DNA from: Beta vulgaris subsp. vulgaris | Taxonomy: Eukaryota; Streptophyta; Magnoliopsida; Caryophyllales; Amaranthaceae | Direction of reading: 5' to 3' | Length of the DNA: 64,000 bases | NCBI RefSeq assembly: GCF_026745355.1 | Contig: NC_079204.1 | Coordinates: forward strand, 53,030,532-53,094,531 | Shown here: piece by piece, positions 48,851 to 58,639 of the stretch | Position numbering within the stretch: the stretch's first letter is position 1 | Layout: every line of letters begins with the position of its first letter | Notes under the pieces: generated by a model | What the model was told of the DNA's origin: nothing | Seen by the model: the letters and a program-made list of their open reading frames with translations, nothing else | The model's database searches: none | Program-made: the position numbers and the translations under genes

Positions 48851-49007
48851 CTATTTTCTTGTAGTGTCGAATTAAAAATTCCTTTGACAAGTATAGGAAA
48901 AAAATTCCAAATTACATAGTTGAAACACTAGATATTTCATAAACTATCTTTATTATTATACTGTTACATTATGAAGTTTTTTTCTTAGGTAAATTTTAAA
49001 TAATTTT

Positions 49008-50116
49008 TGAATAATTCTACATGTTGCCTCCTATTTTGAGTTTGCTACTTGGTGGTTGACCAAAAAAATTTATTATCAAGTGACCTTTTACTTTGACTAT
49101 TTATACTTAGTGGCCTTAATTCACTCAAAAGTCAAAATCTAGCTAACCCATCATTTAAAGTAATTTACTAATCTAGCCCCTAGTTAATTACCATAATTCA
49201 AAACCCCGGATCCCCCCTTCCTTAAAAAAAAAAACTCCATCCCTCATGAGTTTTGATCATCATAACTCCTTAACCGAAATAAGTTTTAGCAGTTTGTAAT
49301 ATAAGCTCATGACTAAATTTGAATTTGCTCGACAATAAGTGTATAGAGCTCAAACAAGGGAAGTTCAAGCTCAACTAAATAAAATATAATCCAAATTCCT
49401 CTTGAATTGGATGAATGTATATAAGTAAGACTCCAATACTTAACTTTCCTGCATGTTAATGATATAAAAATGTCACCATCCACCAATGTTAATGATTCAT
49501 TTTCGTATTCTTATCAAAATGAGGAAATAATTTGGTTGCCCTTAGTAATATCCTCGAATTGTATTTTTCTGCTGAAGCTAATTTACCGTATAGTCTATAT
49601 TCAATTGGATTTGTACTGTGTATTTCATGAAAGCCTCAATTCATTTTCACAAATTTAGCCAATTCTGCAATTTCGTGCTTCAAAACCCCAATTATTCCTT
49701 CATCTGTTGTAGATTCGAATGAATCATGCAGATTTTTGGTTTCTAAAGCTGGTACTAAATACATTAACATTTGATTCACTATGGAAATGTTTGCATTTGT
49801 AAAGTTGTTATATGGTCCTTCAACTTTATTTTGCCTTCTACTTCCATCTATGACAGGGGAAGTTGAGGAGTTATGAAGATTATAACTCACGACGGATAGG
49901 TTTTCTTTTCGGAAGAGGGGTTTAGAATTAGGGTAATTAACTAAAGGATAGGTTAGTAAATTTATTTTAAATGATGGGTCAGCTAAGTTTTATGTTAATT
50001 AAGGCCATTAAGTATAATTAGTCAAGATAGGAGGTCACTTAGTATAATTTCGTTAGTTTTTTTACTAGCCACCAAGTAGATAACCCAAAGTAGGAGGACA
50101 CCATGTAAAAGTTTCC
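49008..50116. mobile_element. Mutator-like element with perfect 9-bp duplication
   Basis: Terminal inverted repeats of about 200 bp (49008-49207 against about 49912-50116) share landmarks such as CTACTTGGTGG, TATACTTAGTGGCCTTAATT and ACCCATCATTTAAA. The 9-bp AATAATTTT flanks the element at 48999-49007 and 50117-50125, the duplication length of MuDR-type elements. The interior (49208-49911) has an 84-codon minus-strand frame ending in LKHEIAELAKFVKMN, not recognised; it could be captured DNA. Confidence 0.82.
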
Positions 50117-50125
50117 AATAATTTT

Positions 50126-50763
50126 TCTAAAAATTAATACTAGATTTAATCACACAACTAATTCAATTCCAATAACAATTTCGCACGCATCACGTACATA
50201 TAAGACTAGTATAGTACGCAAATAAGTACATGCCCCCAACTTCAAAATGTGAAGCTATAAAATTCAATTAAATCACATCCTATAACCAACACAAACCCAA
50301 AATTACAATCAACAAAATTCTACCAACTCTCAATATAGCGCCATTTTTTAAACTATGTCGTTTAATCATTTTTAAAGTCTATAATTTAAAAAAATTATTG
50401 TTATTTGCTTCCTTAAAATTTGCAACTAAAAATTCCTTTTTCAAATTTAAAATTTTAAAGATATATGTTATTTACCTTAAGTGTAGATATTCATTTACTA
50501 TATGTTCTTTTCATTATAACCTTTGTTCTTTTATAAATATAAATTTACACTTTATTTAATTTTAAGTCGTGTGTTCTTTTTTAAAGTAAAAGTTGTTGAA
50601 AAAAGTTCGTGTTCTTTTATATAAATGGTATGTTCTTTTTGGGTACACAATGTCAATAAGGCATTGTGCATCCTAATGCATAATCCATGCTTTATAGTAC
50701 ATATGTCAAGGTTCTGATTCTTTATCAAGATACTACATAAAGACTTCATTTTCAATGTATATA
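50126..50763. other. Unassigned AT-rich DNA
   Basis: No gene or element ends were recognised. GTTCTTTT-type words repeat at 50500-50640. Confidence 0.35.
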
Positions 50764-51019
50764 CTACCTCTGTTTTTATTTAGTTGCAACATTTTGACTT
50801 TCACGCTTGCCAATGTACAATTTCAAATCGTTTTATCTCTAATTGTATGTAAGTAAAAATTAAAAAATTTGATATTATGAAAGCTTACATCGAAACGAAT
50901 CAAACAAGACCCCACATGACTATATTTTGTTTAACATATAAATCAATAAATGTGGTCAAATAAGAGAACATGAATAGTGCAATTTGTCAAACGTTGCAAC
51001 TAAAAAAGAACGGAGATAG
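50764..51019. mobile_element. Stowaway MITE (copy 2)
   Basis: Ends CTACCTCTGTTTTTATTTAG and the inverse of AAAAAAGAACGGAGATAG pair with a few mismatches, and TA flanks both sides (50762-50763, 51020-51021). Internal motifs match the copy at 3463-3720 in the same orientation. Confidence 0.82.
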
Positions 51020-51021
51020 TA

Positions 51022-52405
51022 TAAGATTTGGCATATAATATAAAACTTAAGATATGAAATATAAAATACAGGTTATATAACTGTCAACAGTAAAACTCTC
51101 TAAGGTAAATCTTCCAAAGATCTTGTCCACATTATAATATATTCAAATTAAGAACAAGTTATAATTATAAGTTTAATTAGTTTCCAGATGATGATGATAA
51201 TTGAATCAAATTTGATTATGGTTTGTTTAATTGGTGCCTGCCATAGTACTTGTGCTCTGTGGAGGGCCTGTGGCCTGCAGTAGGCCAACTTGGATATTTA
51301 GTTAGTTTCGACTGGTAAAGGATTACGTACCCTAGAGATAGGGGTATTTTAGCAATTTCACCGTAATGAAATGGTCAGTAAAATGAGCCCAAACAATCAC
51401 GAAGCTACCTTTATTTCTTTTCCGGATCCTACCTCTTGGAACCACTGTATTTTTTGGCACTCAGTTTTTCGTGAGCCCTGAACTAGTGACTGCATCATCT
51501 ATCATTTATGCACACTCTTTCAACACCTTCTTTTTTAAAGGTTTTTTATCAGGAAAAAAAAAAGAACAGTTATATAACTCAAATATAATTCAATATGAAT
51601 TAAGGTTGGCCTGATACTCCTATAACAAGATTTTGGTTCTTGCCATTTACAGAGTGTGATCCCTATTTTCTCCCCCCACGTACTGACTAGGGATCTTCGT
51701 CTTAGCTTAAAAATATACTAGCCTTCATATGCACGCGATGCGTGCGTAAATTTCAAAATTTGTTATTCTATTAGATACTCCGTTCGTACTTTATTTATGT
51801 TAAACTTAAATGTGAAAAATTCAACAGTTAGATGAATTTAGATATATTAATTCGCTAATGTAAAAAAATAAAAAGGTTGTGAGTGATTGTTAACTTTAAT
51901 TTTTGGTGAATGAATATTGAACAGAAAGAACAAAAATAATGAGTTGGTTTAACTGGATTAAAGAGTATCAAAGGTAGTGAATGTTCAGACTTTTCATGTG
52001 CACGTTATGTATGACATCTTTTTTTATAAGGTATAAATATTTTGTCCATTTAATTTTTGATTGAAGTATTTGATGCATATACCATTTTAAACTTGTTTTA
52101 AATGGCAAGTTGGAATGAGAATTTTTAAATGATTTGCTTTTGTAATTTTTTTCATTCCATTAATTAGATCATTAAGGGTCTTTTAGTCACTTCAAAGAGG
52201 ACACCACACCTCCTCCCTTGGCTTATATAATAGAGATATATGTTATATTGTTATTTCTATAGCAAAGTCACACAATCATAATTTCATACTTCTCCCATTC
52301 TTTTTAGCTCTACGATTTTGGCTTATGACCACAATATATACCTTTCAAAACAAATAATTTTGTTTAAATTTTCACCTTACAAGTTGATGATATTGATGTA
52401 GTTCT
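51022..52405. other. Intergenic DNA upstream of the second bHLH gene
   Basis: No coding signal. A patch at 51722-51750 (CATATGCACGCGATGCGTGCG) with a related form near 51990-52010 looks like a repeat, but its ends are undefined. Confidence 0.35.
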
Positions 52406-53065
52406 TAGAGATGGTCAACAGTGTGGGTCAATCCAGCCCAACCTACCTCGTGGGCCGTGTGGGTCGGGCCCGCAAAAAGCCCGATCGAGCCCATCTCAAA
52501 CCGTGAAATTGGTGGGTGTGTTGTGGGCCAGATTTCTTGAGCCCAACCCAATAAAGCCCGCTACTAAAACCACCCAGCCCGGACCACGAAATCGGTCCAG
52601 CCCGACTTATGAACCGGACCAGCCCAATCCAAGTAAATATTGAACCAGGTTGTGTATATTTTAATCAAATTGCATATATTTTAATCAAATGGCATATATT
52701 ATAATTTAATCAAATTTTAAAATAATGAAATTATTCATTAATATTAATAATTGTATATATTTTAATTCATTTTAAAGATTTTATGTAGCAATAATGAATA
52801 ATTTCAATGATTAAATAATTTTGAAAAAAAAAATCTCATGCCGGTCCGCCAACCCGATCCAACCCACCAGACCTACGAATCGCCAGAACCGCTTCCCGAA
52901 CCGTGAAAACCGGTAATAGACCAGTGTGGGCCAAGATTTTTCAGCCTGTGGACCAGCCTGCCCAACCCATGAATTTCACGATCTGATCCTGGACCGTGAA
53001 ATCTCAGCCCAGCCCGCTACGGCCCACGGTCCGACCCACCCAGCCCGCACAAGTGGCCATCACTA
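52406..53065. mobile_element. hAT non-autonomous element, GGGCTGG family (copy 2)
   Basis: The left end TAGAGATGGTCAACAGTG and the inverted right end TAGTGATGGCCACTTGTG form the TIR. Flanks GTAGTTCT (52398-52405) and GTGGTTCT (53066-53073) match at 7 of 8. GC-rich subterminal zones repeat AGCCCG/CGGGCT and CCAGCCC words around an AT-rich centre. It is 660 bp long, opposite in orientation to copy 1 at 13658, and ends about 530 bp upstream of the second bHLH start codon. Confidence 0.88.
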
Positions 53066-53493
53066 GTGGTTCTACATTGGTATCCATGCATAGTAAAAAT
53101 AAGTTTAAAATGCAGGAAGTATTAAATATACAAAAACTTGCGGAGTACTATTATATTGGTGTCAGAGCATATGAGAGCAACACATATGCGAATATGCGAT
53201 AAAGACATATAATGTTATCATAATCAAAGGTGATTAGGCAAAGGATGATTAGGCAAAGGGTGATTAAGCATTAAACTAATTTGTTCACAAGCTTTCTTAG
53301 GACATGCACGAGCCTAACCTACGCAGCTTCATATTATAAAATTAAGGTCTAGTGTTTTTCTTTAAGCTAATCATTTCGGATAATAATCAGTCACAAGTAA
53401 ACACGAGCCATGTAAATTAATATTTTGAAAAACGAATCTTTTTTGACCTACTTGTCATCCTTTAAAGAGTGAATTCATAATCATTTACATATG

Positions 53494-53500
53494 TATATAT
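53494..53500 (+). promoter_or_regulatory. Possible TATA box of the second bHLH gene
   Basis: TATATAT lies about 100 bp upstream of the preferred ATG at 53596. AT-rich surroundings make this tentative. Confidence 0.35.
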
Positions 53501-53595
53501 GGAGTCAATATCCTATAATTAGCTAAGCTCACTTGCCATACATTCAACCCAAGAATAAGAAAAACCTTATCATATTTACTTTTAAGAAACTAAAA

Positions 53596-55301
53596 ATGTT
53601 AGCATCAATGTCTACTTTATGCCCTACTTTAGGATGGGAGTATCCCATAGAATTAGGGACAAATCAAGCTTTTGATAACTTTGATTTCGATTCTATATTT
53701 CTTGCTAATTTTTCATCATCTCAAACTCAGGATAATCATCGAGATAATCAGGAACTTAATGATGATGTTAAGCAAAGCGATTCGCCACAAGGTACAAGTT
53801 CAACAGATCATTATGATAATCCCATATTAGCTAAGAAGCTTAATCATAATGCAAGCGAGAGAGATAGAAGAAAGAAGATAAACAACATGTATTCCTCTCT
53901 ACGTGCCTTACTTCCTGCAACTCATCAAAGGGTACTTAATTTCTTTCCCATTTTGAATTAATCTAACTAAGGTCGTCTTAAAAATTTTGAGACCCTTGTA
54001 CGTACTAATTATAAAGTTATGTGGGTACTCCGCAAACACTAATATTTCTGCAACTCGTTAAAGGGTACTTAATTTCTTTCCCATTTTATATTAATGCAAC
54101 TATAAGATCGTCTTGAAAAATTTGAGACCCATGTACTAATTATAGAGTTGGGTGGTACTCCGCAAACACTAATATTCCCAATGATGTTCAAATTTTGTTA
54201 CAGAAAAAGCTTAGTATTCCAGCCACAGTTGGATGGGTGCTTGAATATATACCTCAACTACAAAAGGAAGTGGACGATCTAAATCGTAAAAAGGAACATA
54301 TTTTATCAACAATTTCAGTACAAGATGGATATCCAGTGGAATTTATTCAAGAGAAAAAACCAAGAAGAAGCACAATAAAGGAAACGACGTCGTCTTGCAC
54401 AATTTCAGTAAATAGATTGGGTGATAAAGAAATGGTAATTCAGATATCAGCATTTGAGAGAATCTCAATGTCTAAGGTGATTTTGCTACTCGAGAAGAAT
54501 GGTTATGTTGTTATTGATGTTTCTTGTTTCCAAACATTTGGAGGAACCAGTTTCAACAATATTCATTTGGGGGTAAGTATCATTTTCATCTTTGAATATG
54601 AAACTAAATTAGCCTCTATTGTTTATTATGGTGCGGAATTTACTACGTTAATTTGTGATTTCTTGTATAGTATCTGTGACCAGAGGGGTAGATGAGAGTG
54701 TGTAAGGAGTCCAACCGTACAGGGCCCCCAAAATTATAAAGACTCCAAAATATATTATTTTGAAAATTTTACTTTATATTTAAATAAATCACCTTTGTTT
54801 ACCACCCTTAATAAACTTTGTCAATGATTTATCTTTAGATTTTCAACGTTTCATCTTTAGAACTCTAACCTTCATCTTTAAGTTCTATATTTAGGGGCCC
54901 AATTTTCATGTTATAACCGGGGCCCCAAAATCTTCAAGACGGCCCTGTCTCTGAATTAGTATTATCAAATCCATAAAGATGACTCAAAAATAGTATGAGG
55001 TTACGTACTTAATGACTCCAAAAACCAAAAAAAAAAAGAGGGGGGAGGGGGTTTAAGAATATTATTCCTGCAAGAAAACTATTAGGTAATTGGTACAATG
55101 GTCTCGCATAACAAAATGCACATACTAATTATCTTAGTCCCGAAAGGCGAAAAGCACATGTTTATCCATTTCATTTCATGAGATCTAAGTATGTTTATTT
55201 GATAATTGTAACAGATGGAAGGAAGCTATAACGTAAACTTGGAAAAGTTGAATGGAGTGCTGTTGTCCATGCTTCAGAAGCAGATGCAAATATGTTCCTA
55301 G
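53596..55301 (+). CDS. bHLH transcription factor, subgroup Ib, paralogue of the gene at 5913
   Basis: Exons 53596-53931, 54204-54572 and 55215-55301 give 263 residues with phase-0 GT-AG junctions at the same positions as in the first gene. The basic region has His84, Glu88 and Arg92 (KLNHNASERDRRKKIN), so E-box binding should be retained. Helix 2 begins KKLSIPATV and is followed by a leucine-rich zipper-like stretch, then the ACT-like region (NRLGDKEMVIQISAFERIS). The N-terminal LGWEYPIELGTNQAF block is shared with the first gene. By family knowledge it should be nuclear, iron-deficiency induced and a partner of FIT; this is inference. The C-terminus is shorter, lacking the Lys/Gln tail. Intron 1 carries a tandem copy of the exon 1 end. 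An alternative ATG lies 12 bp downstream at 53608. Confidence 0.9.
53918..54180 (+). repeat. Tandem duplication of the exon 1 end and intron 1
   Basis: The segment from 53918 (CAACTCATCAAAGGGTACTT) to about 54050 is repeated from 54051 (CAACTCGTTAAAGGGTACTT) to about 54180, offset 133 bp, with around 10 percent divergence. The second copy includes a duplicate of the last four codons and of the splice donor (AAGG|GTACTT near 54064). Confidence 0.88.
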
Positions 55302-56196
55302 TACTCAATGTTATATTATTTCATAGTTTGTTGAAATGTAGGAGAGCTTATCAACAAAAGCTACAAAAGTGATGTATTATAATTTTTGTAGCATATATTA
55401 TATAATTTATAGATTCATCACTATAAATGTCAATATATAACAAAGTACTCACACTTATGTTTATTTTTAGATCTCTTATTTATTTGTGTGTTATATTAAG
55501 AAAAAACGATGAGCCTGTATCAAAAAAAAATTGAGAAATTTGAGAGATAAATGAGAATGGTGGAAACACAAATTTAGTGATGAGCTTGCCCCCGCATTGG
55601 CAACCTTGCTTTCCAATTTAAAAACAAAAGTAACAAATTTAAGAAGGAAAACCCTCCAATTGATGTGGCATTATTCACCCTAACCCATAACACTAACTTA
55701 TAAAACTAGCAATTATTAACAATTGCGCATTATACATGATCATACTAGGTCTTGAGATAGAAGCGGTTAGAGTAGTTGGCTAATTATCCGATTTTTAGGA
55801 GAGAGATCTAAGGTCAAATCTCACCGAACTCATTCGACGAAAAGAATTTTTCCATATTCCCTGATCCCGTTTCTAGAATAGATCTTCTTCTTACTAATAA
55901 AAAAGAAAGAAAGAAAAATCATCACAATAGGTCTTATGAACTCATACAAATACAATACTCCAAATTTCTTTTTTCATTTGAGAGTAATTTCTTTTATTGT
56001 TTTATCTAGTTGGCTCGTCCCCTATATAAAAAAAAATTAGCTTGTTGAACCCCTCAAATTTGCTCAAGTTTTTTCATCCAAATACTTCAATGACAATTGA
56101 ATTCCAAAATGCAATTAAAGTACACGACAGACCTCTTATGACTTAATTTACACAAGTAACACAATCCTATCCCCTAATAAAGAAATAACACAACCT
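55302..56196. other. Intergenic DNA downstream of the second bHLH gene
   Basis: 3' flank followed by AT-rich DNA. A stretch at 55750-55920 (AGATAGAAGCGGTTAGAGTAG ... AAAAGAAAGAAAG) looks repeat-derived but could not be classified. The apparent open stretch running past exon 2 (to 54695) is intron. Confidence 0.35.
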
Positions 56197-56487
56197 TGTT
56201 AGTAGCTAAGAAACTTTCAATAACATAAAGAGATTGATTAGCTATAGCTAGTTATATGACATTATATAGGAATTATGTATTTTATTTATTATTTGCAGTA
56301 CGAAGGTGGTTAGGAGTAGTTAGATGTTTGTTACAAGTTTGTTTCCTCTTATATATAAGTTGTTTTTATAGCTAGCTCATTTTAGCTTATTTTTATATAA
56401 ATGGTAATTCTTTGATTTTCTCCCTAAATTATCTCTTTCAATGGAAAATATGTCTAAATACATTGCGTTTCTACATGGTATCAGAGC
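56197..56487 (+). mobile_element. 5' LTR and primer-binding site of an older copia element
   Basis: A TG...CA block (56197-56475, TGTTAGTAGC to GTTTCTACA) with a TATATATAAG box is followed directly by TGGTATCAGAGC (56476-56487), the exact initiator tRNA-Met primer-binding site of plant Ty1/copia elements. The LTR start is less certain than its end. The 3' LTR lies beyond the window. Confidence 0.75.
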
Positions 56488-56657
56488 TTAATCTCGCTGA
56501 GATTGAGGTTTTCGTTGTTTTCTCTTAAATTCTTACTTATATTGTGAAATTTATTGCAAATTGTTGCGAAATTTCTTGCAATTGTGAAATTTCTTGCACA
56601 ATTTTGTGAAATTGATTAAAGTTCTTGTGATTAATTTGATTCTTGCTTGCAATTATA

Positions 56658-57888
56658 ATGGTGATTGAAGATATTGATGCTACTGGAGATTCTGTTGACA
56701 ATAATTCACAGTTGAACAATAGAGGTAATTATCTTGATCCATTTCATCGCAACTTCTGATAATTCTACATCTTCTCTAGTTGTTGTTGCTTTTACTGGTA
56801 TGAATTTTGTTCGATGGATTAGAATTAGCATACTTTGATTGCTAAGAACAAAGAAGGTTTTATCTATGGTGAAATATTAAACCAACTATAAATCATAAAG
56901 ATTATCCTAAATGGAAACATGCCAATTTTATGGTTGTTAGATGGATTTTAAGCTCTATGAGCACTTAATTAACTTATGATTTTGAATATATTGATACTGT
57001 TGTGGAATTGTGGTGTGAATTGACTGAAAGATTTGGACAATCTAATGGATTATTAATCTATCAGTTGAAGAAAGAGATTGATAATCTCAGATAAGAAAAT
57101 ATAACTATTGTCACATATTATGGTAAATTGAAGAAACTATGGGATGAAATGCATAGTTTAAGAGCTTTTCCTTCATGTATTTTTGGGGTTTTGAGCACTT
57201 GCAGTTGTTATTTTCTGAAAAAGATAGCTAAGTTTGAAGAAGACGATAAGATGATGAAGTTTTTGCTTGGATTCAATGGAGGTTTTGATAACACTGTCAC
57301 TAATGTACATGTGTTGTTCATGGATCCTTTGCTTAGTATAAATAGAATATTCTCTATTACTTAACAAATAGAGAAACAAAGAGAGATAAGTAGTATGGTG
57401 ATTGAGAGTAGTGCCATGTCTAGTAGTGCAATTGCAGCACAAACTTACAAGGGTGGACAGTTTTAAAAGTCTACCAATGTGCAAGGAAGGAAGGATTGGA
57501 GGGAGTTAAAATAAGAACAAATAAATAAGCAATGTACTTATTGCAAGGGCAAAGGAAATATTGTTGACCAATGTTTTAAGATCATTGGATATCCTGATTG
57601 GTATAATATATACTATCAAAACTTCTAGAGGAAATCAATCAAGTGGAGGTAGACTAGCTACACATGTTCATTCTACTTCTGATGTTGGGGGAGATAATCC
57701 TCCGGATGATGCTGCTGGTGAAGTTGGTATGGTCAACTCTTAAATGTTGAATGCTATATGTCAAGAGGTTATGAAAGCCATGAAAGGTAAACAGCCACAA
57801 ATTGATGACTCCAGTGGAGCTTCCTGCTCTTATGCAAATTATGTAGGTACCATTTCTCATTCATTCAATTGTATTGTGAGTAATATAC
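56658..57888 (+). pseudogene. Decayed copia gag (older element), split by the younger copia
   Basis: From ATG 56658 the sequence encodes a UBN2-type gag with several stops: LDPFHRN near the start, KLKKLWDEMHSL, MMKFLLGFNGGFDNTVTNV, and a zinc knuckle CTYCKGKGNIVDQCFKI with the final His lost. It ends where the younger element inserted (duplication TATAC, 57884-57888) and resumes at 63832. Confidence 0.82.
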
Positions 57889-58607
57889 TGTTGGAACATT
57901 TATAGGGTAATGGGTTTGAAACTCATATGGGTATGTACTAGAAGAGGAGGAGGTCTAGTATGCAAAAGGCTAGAGTGCATCAAGTGGCAAAACGCATTGA
58001 TAAACCAAGGGAGACAGAAGACTGGCCGCGAGTCGCGACAACCGTCGCGAGTCGCGACAGGCGTCGCGGGTCGCGACCAGCGCCTCGCGACTCGCGAGCT
58101 TCTTCGCGAGTCGCGACGTGTCTTCTGCCTTGGAATGCGAAAAGATGCCTTGACGGTTTTATGTCCGTTGTGATGTTATGGTCTCATTTTAATGACCTTT
58201 AAGGTCCTTAAATCAGTGATTAAAGGCCTTTGATGGGTGATTAAAATGGGGGTTATGGTTAACTACTCTAGTCAATGAAAGGTTTATTCTTCCTATATAA
58301 ACCTTGGGATTCCTATGAGTGAAGGGTTAGAAAAAATCAGAATTTTCTATACTTCTCAAATACTTCTTGCTTAGCTTAAGAGAAACTTGCAATCTTCTCT
58401 TGAGTGTTCTTCACAAACACAAAAACACAAGTTCTTGTTGATTCACTTAGAAGATCATCTAAGTGGATTGTTTCTCTCCATTGTATCTCATTAGTTATTT
58501 CGTGTTAACCCGGTGATCCTAGAGGGGCGAAATTAAACTAATAGGAAAGCGTAGTTTCCGTGCCTTGGAGTGGATATCCGGTTCTCTCATTGATCACTCA
58601 CCTAACA
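57889..58607 (+). repeat. 5' LTR of the young copia element
   Basis: 719 bp, TGTTGGAACA to CACCTAACA. TATATAA at 58294-58300 is the likely promoter. A CpG-rich block at 58026-58117 holds repeated TCGCGA palindromes, with an extra 19-bp unit compared with the 3' LTR. Confidence 0.97.
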
Positions 58608-58623
58608 ATCTATTAGTTTAATT
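58531..58623 (+). promoter_or_regulatory. Hairpin spanning the 5' LTR / internal junction
   Basis: AATTAAACTAATAG (58531-58544, in the LTR) is the exact inverse complement of CTATTAGTTTAATT (58610-58623, just inside the element). The transcript could fold here, placing the LTR end and primer region in the 65-nt loop. Confidence 0.7.
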
Positions 58624-58639
58624 CCTTTTCATTTCGGAT

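Larger units (their letters stand above)
34432..48866 (-). mobile_element. Large CACTA (En/Spm-like) element with captured gene fragments
   Basis: Termini are perfect inverted copies: CACTACAAGAAAATAGGTTT at 34432 and its complement ending at 48866. Subterminal arrays, a TNPD-like gene (43052-46758), a TNPA-like gene (38295-40626) and a leader region (47100-48560) are all oriented on the minus strand, so the 5' end is at 48866. At 14.4 kb it is longer than a typical element because of a 1.5-kb solo LTR and inserted exon-like fragments at 35969-36266, 38890-39052 and 41150-42660. The trinucleotides outside the ends (TAT and TCG) do not match, so the expected 3-bp duplication is absent; the element may have recombined or mutated there. 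Both transposase genes are broken, so it is non-autonomous now. Confidence 0.93.

Noticed and set aside
54573..54695. Continuation of exon 2 of the second bHLH gene as an open frame
   Set aside because: A good donor follows 54572, and the expected C-terminal exon lies at 55215 after a proper acceptor; the extra codons have no counterpart in the paralogue.
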